This document shows, piece by piece, positions 53,990 to 62,241 of a DNA stretch of 64,000 nt (its first letter is position 1; each line of letters starts with the position of its first letter). Made by a program: the position numbers and the translations under genes. Source of the stretch: Pricia antarctica (GTDB taxonomy: Bacteria; Bacteroidota; Bacteroidia; Flavobacteriales; Flavobacteriaceae); contig DRGL01000074.1 in the NCBI GenBank assembly GCA_011050085.1, positions 58,815-122,814 of the forward strand, read 5' to 3'. The notes beneath the pieces were generated by a model. The model saw only the letters and a program-made list of their open reading frames with translations. It was not told where the DNA came from and ran no database searches.

Positions 53990-55606
53990 ATGAAAAAAAT
54001 AACAATTCAACTACTCGTGTTCGTTACGTTACTCACCGGGCAAACAGGTTTATCGCAACAAATAGAAACAGGCGAAACGGTAGCCGTAACTAGCACCGAA
54101 TCGGGTAAGGTTCGTGGATTTATTGAGGATGGTACCTATATCTATAAGGGAATCCCGTATGCAAAGGCGAAGCGCTTTGAGGCACCGACTAAACCCGATG
54201 CTTGGGAAGATATCAGAAGTTCCACCTCATATGGCCCCGTTGCCCCTTTGATGAGCCCTACGACTTCAGTGCAGGACGAACCCGAGTTTGTTTTCGATCA
54301 CGATTGGGGCTATACCAATGAGGACTGTCTACGTGTAAATGTATGGACGCCAAGTATCGACGATGGTAAAAAACGACCCGTACTCTTTTGGATTCACGGT
54401 GGGGGATTCACTGCCGGTTCAAGTCAGGAACTGCCCTCTTACGATGGTGCAAACTTGAGCAAAAAAGGGGATGTTGTGGTCGTTTCGATCAACCATCGCC
54501 TAAACATATTGGGCTTTTTAGACCTATCTGCTTATGGTGAGAAATATAAAAATTCCGCCAACAACAGTATTTTAGATATGGTGTCCGCACTAGAGTGGGT
54601 AAAGACCAATATTGCAAATTTTGGCGGTGATCCGAACAATGTTACCATCTTTGGCCAATCGGGTGGTGGAGCAAAGGTAAATACCCTAATGGCCATGCCC
54701 AAGGCAAAGGGATTGTTTCAAAAGGCCATTAATCAAAGTGGATCATTCAGAACCGCTATGTTAGAGAAAGCGGAAACACAAGCCATAGCAGCTGAGGTAC
54801 TGACCAATCTAGGTTTAACCGTAAATCAGGTGGACAGCATTCAGACCATTCCTTTTGAAACCCTAAGCGCGGCCGGTACGAAAGCCTTGAATACCGTAGC
54901 GGACAAAATGAAGGCAGAGGGTAAACCTCCGGTGGGCTTCGGATTGAGTTGGGGACCGAGCCGAGATGGTACCGACCTACCCTACGGACTCTTTTCAAAA
55001 GAAGCCTTTGAACTATCCAAAGATATTCCGTTGCTTATCGGAACCACTAAAAATGAGTTTGCACCCTTTGCCAATATGCAATTTGTCGATGCATCCGAAG
55101 AGGAAATTCTCACGCATATCAAAACACAGTGGAAAGACAAATCGGACGCTTATATCAAAGCGGTGCGAAAGGCCTACCCCACAGATAAAGCAGCGAAAGA
55201 CCTTTTGGATGTAGACACTATGTTTCGGCCGGGCGCCGTATTGCAGGCCAATGACAAATCTGCAGTATCAGGCGGTGCGCCTGTGTACATGTATCTTTTC
55301 ACTTGGCAATCACCCGTCTTCAACGGTAAGTATAAAGCGCTCCATTGTATGGAACTTCCCTTTGTATTTGATAACATAGAACGGGCCAACCAAATGACGG
55401 GAGGTGGAGAAGAAGCCTTTGTGCTCGCCGATACCATGAGCCAAGCTTGGATCAATTTTGCCAAAACCGGAAATCCGAACCATGCTGGCTTACCGGAATG
55501 GCCGAAATACAATAGTTCCAACACGGCTACGATGCATTTTGACACCAGCTGTGAGGTAAAACCGCAGTTGGATAAGGAACTTTTTGAGCTTGCCGCTAAC
55601 CCCTAA
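53990..55606 (+). CDS. Second exported type-B carboxylesterase
   Basis: A 538-residue alpha/beta-hydrolase with a signal peptide (about 1-23, ending GLSQQ). Family motifs are NEDCLRVNVWTPS, the oxyanion hole WIHGGGF and the nucleophile elbow FGQSGGG (GxSxG with Gln and Gly changes). The C-terminus has the HCMELPFVFDNI catalytic His region. It is related to, but not a close copy of, the enzyme at 48949-50580. It lies 12 bases before the GH3 gene, so the pair is probably one transcript acting on an esterified glycan. Confidence 0.92.
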   Translation: MKKITIQLLVFVTLLTGQTGLSQQIETGETVAVTSTESGKVRGFIEDGTYIYKGIPYAKAKRFEAPTKPDAWEDIRSSTSYGPVAPLMSPTTSVQDEPEFVFDHDWGYTNEDCLRVNVWTPSIDDGKKRPVLFWIHGGGFTAGSSQELPSYDGANLSKKGDVVVVSINHRLNILGFLDLSAYGEKYKNSANNSILDMVSALEWVKTNIANFGGDPNNVTIFGQSGGGAKVNTLMAMPKAKGLFQKAINQSGSFRTAMLEKAETQAIAAEVLTNLGLTVNQVDSIQTIPFETLSAAGTKALNTVADKMKAEGKPPVGFGLSWGPSRDGTDLPYGLFSKEAFELSKDIPLLIGTTKNEFAPFANMQFVDASEEEILTHIKTQWKDKSDAYIKAVRKAYPTDKAAKDLLDVDTMFRPGAVLQANDKSAVSGGAPVYMYLFTWQSPVFNGKYKALHCMELPFVFDNIERANQMTGGGEEAFVLADTMSQAWINFAKTGNPNHAGLPEWPKYNSSNTATMHFDTSCEVKPQLDKELFELAANP

Positions 55607-55618
55607 TAGCACATCATA

Positions 55619-57964
55619 ATGAAAAATAAATGGAGTACTTCGCCTTACATTTCAACTTATCATATTGGAATGGTCTTGATGCTATTGGCGGTAAGCTGTA
55701 AAACAGAGCCACGCTATACCGAAGAAAAGCAAGCGGAATTTACAAAGGTCAACAATACGGATGGTGCTTCGCTGGAGTATCACCCAAATTTAGGCGTTAG
55801 CCTATTAACGGTGGACGGGTTTGCATTTAAAGACCTGAACAAAAGCGGAGCATTGGATCCCTACGAAGATTGGCGTTTGTCGGCAGACGAGCGGGCGAAA
55901 GATCTGGCTTCGAAAATGAGCGTGGAACAGATTGCGGGTTTGATGCTGTACAGTGGCCACCAATCTATTCCCGCAAGACCGGGCGGCTATTTTGCGGGAA
56001 CCTACGATGGGAAACCGTACGAGGAAGGGCAAACTGATGCTTCCGACCTGACCGACCAGCAACGCAAATTTTTGGAAGAAGACAATCTGCGCCACGTTTT
56101 GGTGACTACGGTACAATCCCCTGAAATTGCCGCCAAATGGAACAACAAGTTACAGGCCTTTTGCGAAGGTACGGGATTGGGCATTCCGGCCAATAACAGT
56201 TCCGATCCCCGACATGGCACGAGGGCCAAAGCGGAATATGATGCTGCGGCCGGAGGGGAGATTTCAATGTGGCCCAGCTCTTTAGGCATGGCCGCCACCT
56301 TCGACCCTGAATTGGTTCGCCAGTTCGGAAATATCGCCGCTACCGAATACCGGGCATTAGGTATTACTACAGCCCTTTCTCCACAGGTCGATATCGCCAC
56401 AGAACCCAGATGGGCCAGATTCAACGGTACCTTTGGCGAGAGTCCCAAACTATCCGCCGCTATGGCACAGGCCTATTGCGATGGTTTCCAGACATCCGAT
56501 GCTGCTGATGAAATTACCGACGGCTGGGGATTCAACAGTGTGAACGCCATGGTCAAGCATTGGCCGGGTGGCGGCTCTGGCGAAGCCGGAAGGGATGCGC
56601 ATTATGGCGCCGGTAAATTTGCCGTTTACCCTGGCAACAACTTTGATGCCCATCTAATTCCCTTTACGGAAGGTGCCTTTACACTATCAGGACCAACGAA
56701 AATGGCATCGGCAGTGATGCCCTATTATACGATTTCTTGGAATCAGGATACAAAGAATGGCGAAAATGTAGGCAATAGTTACAACAGATACCTAATTACA
56801 GACCTACTGAGAGACAAATACAATTATGACGGTGTGGTCTGTACCGATTGGAGCGTAACGGGCGACCATAAGGTCATGGATGTTTTCGTCGATGGCAAAT
56901 CATGGGGCGTTGAAGATTTAAGTATTGCGGAACGCCATTATAAACTTTTGATGGCAGGCGTCGACCAATTTGGCGGAAACAATGATGTTAAGCCCGTTTT
57001 GGAAGCCTATGCAATGGGCGTAAAAGAACTTGGGGAAACTCAGATGCGAGCGAGAATGGAGCAATCGGCGGTACGCCTTTTGAAGAATATTTTTAGGGTC
57101 GGTGCCTTTGAAAATCCATATGTAACCCCTTCGGAAACCAAAGCCATCGTTGGCAAGCCCGAATTTATGAAATCGGGATATGAGACCCAATTGAAATCGG
57201 TCGTTATGTTGAAGAATGCCAACAACGCATTGCCGGTCGATGAACTGAAAACGGTTTACATTCCGAAACGTTTTGTACCTGCAAGCCGTAACTTTTTGGG
57301 TGTTGAAAGTCCTGCCTCTACCGACTATCCCGTGAATATGGAGCTCGCAAAGAAATACTTTACAATTAACGAGAATCCCGATGAGGCCGATATGGCCCTT
57401 GTCTTTATCCAAAACCCTAGTGCTAGCATCGGTTATGACAAGGCGGATGTAGAAAAAGGGGGCAATGGGTACATTCCCATAAGTCTACAATACGGTGATT
57501 ATAAAGCTACGGAAGCACGTGATAAAAGCATAGCGGGCGGTGATCCCTTATAAGATTTCACCGATAGGGGATACAAGAACAAATCGACCACCACGGCGAA
57601 CAGTACAGATGCGAAATTGGTTTCGGAAACCAAAGCGAAAATGAAAGGAAAACCCGTTTTGGTTTCTGTGACCACCACGAACCCTATGGTCTTTACTGAA
57701 ATCGAAAAGGATGCCTCGGCCCTGCTGTTGAATTTTGGAGTACAAGATCAGGCATTGTTCGATATTATTTCGGGAAGGGCAGAACCTTCTGCATTGCTAC
57801 CGATGCAAATGCCCGAGAATATGACGGAAGTCGAGAAACAGGCCGAAGATGTACCTTTTGACATGAAAGCCTATATAGATTCCGAAGGCCATGCCTACGA
57901 TTTTGCCTTTGGGATGAATTGGAATGGGGTTGTTGCAGATGAAAGAGTCTCAAAATTTAGGTAA
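55619..57964 (+). pseudogene. GH3 glycosidase interrupted by one stop codon
   Basis: A GH3 beta-glycosidase reading 644 residues (55619-57553) and then, after an in-frame TAA at 57551-57553, continuing in the same frame to 57964. Without the stop it would have 781 residues. The lipoprotein signal (AVSCKTE) and the N-terminal barrel are intact, including KHWPGGGSGEAGRDAHYGAGK and the nucleophile Asp in GVVCTDWSV. The stop lies in the C-terminal sandwich domain after IAGGDPL, where Glu is usual, so a GAA to TAA change is likely. The remaining part (VVADERVSKFR at the end) has no other lesion. Whether the shortened enzyme still works is unknown. Confidence 0.85.
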
Positions 57965-58019
57965 CCGCTAAAAGGTCTAACAACATTTAAAGAGGTACTT
58001 TAACCGAATACAATAAATT

Positions 58020-58532
58020 ATGCTTAAAAAAATTCTTATCGGTCTGGGCATTGTGCTGATTAGTATACAGTTCATTCGACCCGAAAAAAATGATTCCAAT
58101 GACCTCACCTATGCTATTTCTAAGAAATATCAGGTTCCCGAAGATGTCAATCACCTGTTACAGGTTTCCTGTAATGATTGCCATTCGAACAAAACGGAAT
58201 ACCCTTGGTATGCCAATGTACAGCCGGTTGCCTGGTGGCTCAATGAACATGTTGTAGATGGCAAAAGACATTTGAATTTTTCAGAATTTACAAAAATGCC
58301 CATTGCCATACAGAACCACAAGTTCGAGGAGACTATAGAAATGGTGGAAGAGAAAGAAATGCCTCTGGTAGATTATACCTATTTGGGTCTTCATCCGGAA
58401 GCGGACCTCAGCGAAGACCAACGTAAAAAAATAATGGATTGGGCCGAGAACCAAATGGCCTTTCTCAAGAATAATTATCCCGCTGACAGTTTGGTTATGC
58501 CTAAAAGAAAAGGGCCTCCACCTGCTAAGTAG
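58020..58532 (+). CDS. Haem-binding domain protein (Haem_bd)
   Basis: A 170-residue protein with an N-terminal hydrophobic anchor (about 3-20). The Haem_bd signature CNDCHSNKTEYPWYANVQPVAWWL is present, with one CxxCH site; the rest has HVVDGKRHLNFSEF and a polar tail. It should be a periplasmic mono-haem c-type protein that can pass electrons. It is the last plus-strand gene of the carbohydrate cluster, after GH3. Confidence 0.9.
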   Translation: MLKKILIGLGIVLISIQFIRPEKNDSNDLTYAISKKYQVPEDVNHLLQVSCNDCHSNKTEYPWYANVQPVAWWLNEHVVDGKRHLNFSEFTKMPIAIQNHKFEETIEMVEEKEMPLVDYTYLGLHPEADLSEDQRKKIMDWAENQMAFLKNNYPADSLVMPKRKGPPPAK

Positions 58533-58614
58533 GTTTGGACGGTGCCCCGGAATGAATTTTAATACTATTCCATTTAACTACCTATTGGTATACCATTTTG
58601 GCTTGCGAGCAGGG

Positions 58615-60057
58615 CTAAAAGTCAACATCCTCTAGTATATCCCCGTTTACTCGTGTATTGATAAAATCGACATTAGTTACATTTTCCATCGAATAGGGCG
58701 TCTCTACCTTGTCAATAGTTACATCCTTTAACGTGATATTGTTAATCGGGGAGGCTTCGTATCCTTTGGCCAAAATTCCGAATTGGCCTCCGTTTTTGAC
58801 TTTGATATTTGATAAATGTATATCTCTTACCTCAGGTATAAATTTCCCGGTCTGATTTTCATAGATTCCGTAAAACATATTAATTTTTAGGACACATTCA
58901 CTCACCTGTCCGACCTCAAGGTTTCGAACATAAACGTTTTCGACCAGACCGCCCCTTCTTGAATTGGTCTTGATACGAATGACACGTTCTAGATTTGGGC
59001 TATCCATAACACAGTCTTCAACAAAGACATTGCTAACCCCTGCAGAAATCTCACTACCCATGACCACTCCCCCATGGCCATCTATCATGCGACAATTTTG
59101 AACCACGATGTTTTCACTTTTGGTACCCACTCTGCGCCCATCGGCATCCCTACCCGATTTTATGGCGATACAGTCATCACCGGTATTGAAAGTGCAATTC
59201 TTTATAAGTACGTCTTTGCAATATTCTGGGTCGCAACCGTCATTGTTCGGTCCATGGCTGTCAACCGTGACACCGTCAATAATTACCCTATTCGATTTTA
59301 TCGGATGTATGACCCAGAAAGGGGCATTTTTAATCGTCACACCTTGCATCATCACCGTACTGCACTCAAAGGGTTCGAACAAATTGGGCCTTAAAAAATA
59401 TCCCTCGCCAAAAATTCGTTCGGAAACTGCAACGCCATTCTCAGCCATTTCCATCAATTTAGGAAGGTTCAGACTATCCAATTGCGAAGGCATTCCTACT
59501 TTCCATCCATAGGCTTCGCTGCCCTTCCACGTCCACCAATTTCGTTCGCTGGCCTGCCCGTTTAGAATACCTTTTCCGGTTACGGCGATGTTTTTTTGTT
59601 GGTAGGCATAAATCAGGGGCGAATAGTTCATCAATTCTATACCTTCAAATGAGGTATGCACTATAGGATACGCTGTAGGGTCGGTACTGAAGCGTAGTTC
59701 CGAACCCTCTTGTAGATGAAAATTCACATTGCTTTTCAGATGGATGGGCCCGGTAGCATATGTGCCCTTCGGAACTAAAACCATACCGCCCCCTGCATCC
59801 GAGCACTGTGTAATCGCTTTTTTGAAGGCCACCGTGTTATCGGCCTTACCATCCCCTACTGCACCGTAATCCAATACATTGAAGGTTTTATTAGGAAATT
59901 GAGGTTCGCTGATACTGTTAATTATTTCATCCATTTTATCCCAAGGAGAGCTTCTTGCTACAGGCGATTTTTTGACTTTATCACTACAGGAATTGAAAAG
60001 TAGGGCCAGCATTACCACTACCAATGTAAATTTTGAACTGTTTTTAATTTGCGCCAT
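58615..60057 (-). CDS. Polygalacturonase-type glycoside hydrolase (GH28)
   Basis: A 480-residue right-handed beta-helix enzyme. Lipoprotein signal with Cys about residue 24 (LLFNSCSDK), then NVLDYGAVGDGKADNTVAFKKAI. All GH28 sites are visible: GPNNDGCDPE (Asp), FNTGDDCIAIKSG (two Asp), DGHGGVVMGSE (His) and IRIKTN (Arg-Lys). It hydrolyses galacturonan or a rhamnogalacturonan/uronide bond at or outside the outer membrane. Convergent with the haem protein gene. With CE8 and the acetylesterase it makes the pectin link of this region. Confidence 0.93.
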   Translation of the reverse strand: MAQIKNSSKFTLVVVMLALLFNSCSDKVKKSPVARSSPWDKMDEIINSISEPQFPNKTFNVLDYGAVGDGKADNTVAFKKAITQCSDAGGGMVLVPKGTYATGPIHLKSNVNFHLQEGSELRFSTDPTAYPIVHTSFEGIELMNYSPLIYAYQQKNIAVTGKGILNGQASERNWWTWKGSEAYGWKVGMPSQLDSLNLPKLMEMAENGVAVSERIFGEGYFLRPNLFEPFECSTVMMQGVTIKNAPFWVIHPIKSNRVIIDGVTVDSHGPNNDGCDPEYCKDVLIKNCTFNTGDDCIAIKSGRDADGRRVGTKSENIVVQNCRMIDGHGGVVMGSEISAGVSNVFVEDCVMDSPNLERVIRIKTNSRRGGLVENVYVRNLEVGQVSECVLKINMFYGIYENQTGKFIPEVRDIHLSNIKVKNGGQFGILAKGYEASPINNITLKDVTIDKVETPYSMENVTNVDFINTRVNGDILEDVDF

Positions 60058-60610
60058 CCTTTTATATTGTATTCATTCTTATTGTGATGTTACCTGCCTA
60101 AATTAAAATTAGGGCTTACCAAAAGACTTCAAATCGGCATCCCATTGAATAAAGGGAAAAAACTAAACTTTTGTTGTTTTTAAAAGTACTGAATTCCTTC
60201 AGTCAATAGAAATGAATTTTCGGCTGGTTTAACGAATATAAGATTAGAAAACAAATAGGTAGACGCCAAGGATTTGTGCTGACTTTTAAAACTGCTATAT
60301 GAATCCGACGAGAAGGACCTAGATACTAGAATCGATACCAACCGATAAATGAAAGCACGCTATCGACCTTCTCGGTCAGTCTAAGCCTCGTCAAATGTTC
60401 TTTGATGAGGCTATAGCGCTATACGCCACATTCACAGGTATTGGGAATTTGTGCTGCCGATTGTAGCTATAGGAAGCGGTATATAGCATCTTTGCAACCA
60501 ACTGGAATGATGGAATCCAGGTCTTGTTTTTGGATACGGAAACTATAACCTCATAAAAAGCAGAAGGTGCCGTATTCCGGCACCTTCTGCTTTTAATTAA
60601 ACTAGATATG
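60058..60610. other. Gene-free region upstream of GH28
   Basis: About 550 bases between the GH28 start and the hydrolase stop. No open frame of interest. The GH28 promoter must be on the left side. The right end has the terminator at 60556-60594. Confidence 0.45.
60556..60594 (-). terminator. Terminator of the dienelactone hydrolase
   Basis: A perfect 17-bp stem, AAAAGCAGAAGGTGCCG (60556-60572) with its complement at 60578-60594 and a 5-base loop. It starts 17 bases after the hydrolase stop on the minus strand. Confidence 0.92.
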
Positions 60611-61495
60611 TTAAGCTAGGTTTTCCTTGAAAAAATCAATGGTGCGCTGCCAAGCCAGTTTAGCGGCTTCCCTATCGTAGCGCGGTGTAGTATCGTTATG
60701 AAAACCGTGGTTCGCATCTTTGTACATGTAAGCCGTATACTCCTTATTATTCTCCTTTAAAGCTGCCTCGTACGCCGGCCAACCTTCGTTTACCCTTGTA
60801 TCAAGTTCGCCGAAGTGTAATAGTAGAGGGGCATTGATTTTGTCGATATCTTCCGTAGGTTGGCCTCCATAAAAGGGAATCGCCGCAGCCAGGTCCGGCA
60901 CTTTTACCGCCATCATGTTCGATATCCATCCTCCGAAACAAAATCCGACGACACCCACTTTCCCCGTACAATCGGGATGGGATTTCAAATGTTCAAAGGC
61001 GGCAATAAAATCCTCCAACATCTCGTCACGGTCGCGTTTACTTTGTAGTTCCCTACCATCGTCGTCATTACCGGGATAACCGCCCAAGGGGGTAAGGGCA
61101 TCAGGGGCTAGGGAGATAAATCCGGCTAGCGCCGCCCGTCGGGCAACATCCTCAATATGCGGATTGAGACCACGGTTTTCATGTACCACGATGATGCCTG
61201 GGAGTTTTCCTTCCGCATCCGCAGGTTTGGAAAGCAATGCCTTTATCGTTCCGCCACCTTCAGGGGATTCGTAATTGATATATTCCGAAGTAAGACGGTC
61301 ATCATCTTGCTTGATCTGAATTTTCTTTACATAATCCGGAGAAATAAAGCTAAGCAACGAACCCACGGTAAGTCCCCCTACGGCATAGGTCGACAACTTG
61401 TCTAGAAACAAGCGTCTATTGACTCGATTGTGCGCGTAATCATCGTACAGGTCGAATACTTCTTGTTTGATGTCCTCTTTTTTTATCTCTTTCAT
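60611..61495 (-). CDS. Dienelactone hydrolase family protein with Tat-type signal
   Basis: A 294-residue alpha/beta hydrolase. An N-terminal extension holds a Tat motif (NRRLFLDKL, about residues 26-34) and a hydrophobic helix (about 35-50), so it is exported folded or membrane-anchored. The catalytic Cys is in GFCFGGW, the Asp in GELDTRV and the His in [28 protein letters not shown] is the oxyanion region. It cleaves ester or lactone bonds; the true substrate is unknown. It stands alone, closed by a strong terminator. Confidence 0.9.
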   Translation of the reverse strand: MKEIKKEDIKQEVFDLYDDYAHNRVNRRLFLDKLSTYAVGGLTVGSLLSFISPDYVKKIQIKQDDDRLTSEYINYESPEGGGTIKALLSKPADAEGKLPGIIVVHENRGLNPHIEDVARRAALAGFISLAPDALTPLGGYPGNDDDGRELQSKRDRDEMLEDFIAAFEHLKSHPDCTGKVGVVGFCFGGWISNMMAVKVPDLAAAIPFYGGQPTEDIDKINAPLLLHFGELDTRVNEGWPAYEAALKENNKEYTAYMYKDANHGFHNDTTPRYDREAAKLAWQRTIDFFKENLA

Positions 61496-61547
61496 ATGTG
61501 ATCGTGTTATTTAGTTCAAATTTCTTCCAAAGCCTTAAGATACGGAA

Positions 61548-62072
61548 TTATACGAAAATCAAAATCAGGGTTAAGAGGAATCCACCGAGGGCAAAATACA
61601 ATCCTTTTTTAAAGACTGACGTATGCGGCAAGAACATCCAAAACGATGAAATGACGAAAAATAAAAGGGAAAGCCCGAAAATAATATTCAAGAAGAACAA
61701 GGGCCTGCCGGTGTTCGCTTTATGCAGTTTGGTCATGCTGTCTAAAACTACCGGTAATTTTTTTTCGGTATAGGCGGCCAAGCCTGATTTCTGATTATAG
61801 GTGCCCCCTTGGAAATACAGGATACCATTTTCTTCCTTATCCACCTTGAAACGTCCTTTTTCGAGAGCTTTGCCTAAGTTTTCGGCCTTGATGTTCGGCG
61901 CCAGTTGTTTTTCGTAGGCTGTTTCTTGTTTTAGAAAATCGGTATCCCTAAAAATCAAGACTATGCCACTAATAGCGTACATCGCCATGATGCCCGCCAG
62001 AAAAAAGCCCAAGTATCGATGCACAATACGCATATAAAAACCCGTTGTCTTTTGTCTTCCCTTACGATCCAT
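61548..62072 (-). CDS. PepSY-type membrane protein
   Basis: A 174-residue protein with three transmembrane helices (about 18-40, 125-143 and 150-172) around a soluble part with a PepSY-like segment (ENLGKALEKGRFKVDKEENGILYFQGG). The start RIVHRYLGFFLAGIMAMYAISGIVLIF is typical of PepSY-associated TM proteins, which often go with ferric-siderophore uptake. It lies 169 bases after the TonB-dependent receptor on the same strand, so an iron link is likely. Confidence 0.85.
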   Translation of the reverse strand: MDRKGRQKTTGFYMRIVHRYLGFFLAGIMAMYAISGIVLIFRDTDFLKQETAYEKQLAPNIKAENLGKALEKGRFKVDKEENGILYFQGGTYNQKSGLAAYTEKKLPVVLDSMTKLHKANTGRPLFFLNIIFGLSLLFFVISSFWMFLPHTSVFKKGLYFALGGFLLTLILIFV

Positions 62073-62241
62073 GTTTTACTTGTTTTAGTAGTTGTATGTT
62101 GATGCTTATTAATTTTATAAATCTATTGCCCTTATACACTTTTACTGATGGACTATCGCCTATTTTAGATTGTTTTATTACCTATACTTTTGGGCAATAT
62201 CCTAAATTTTGACCGAAATTTTATGGTGTTTTGTAGTGTCC

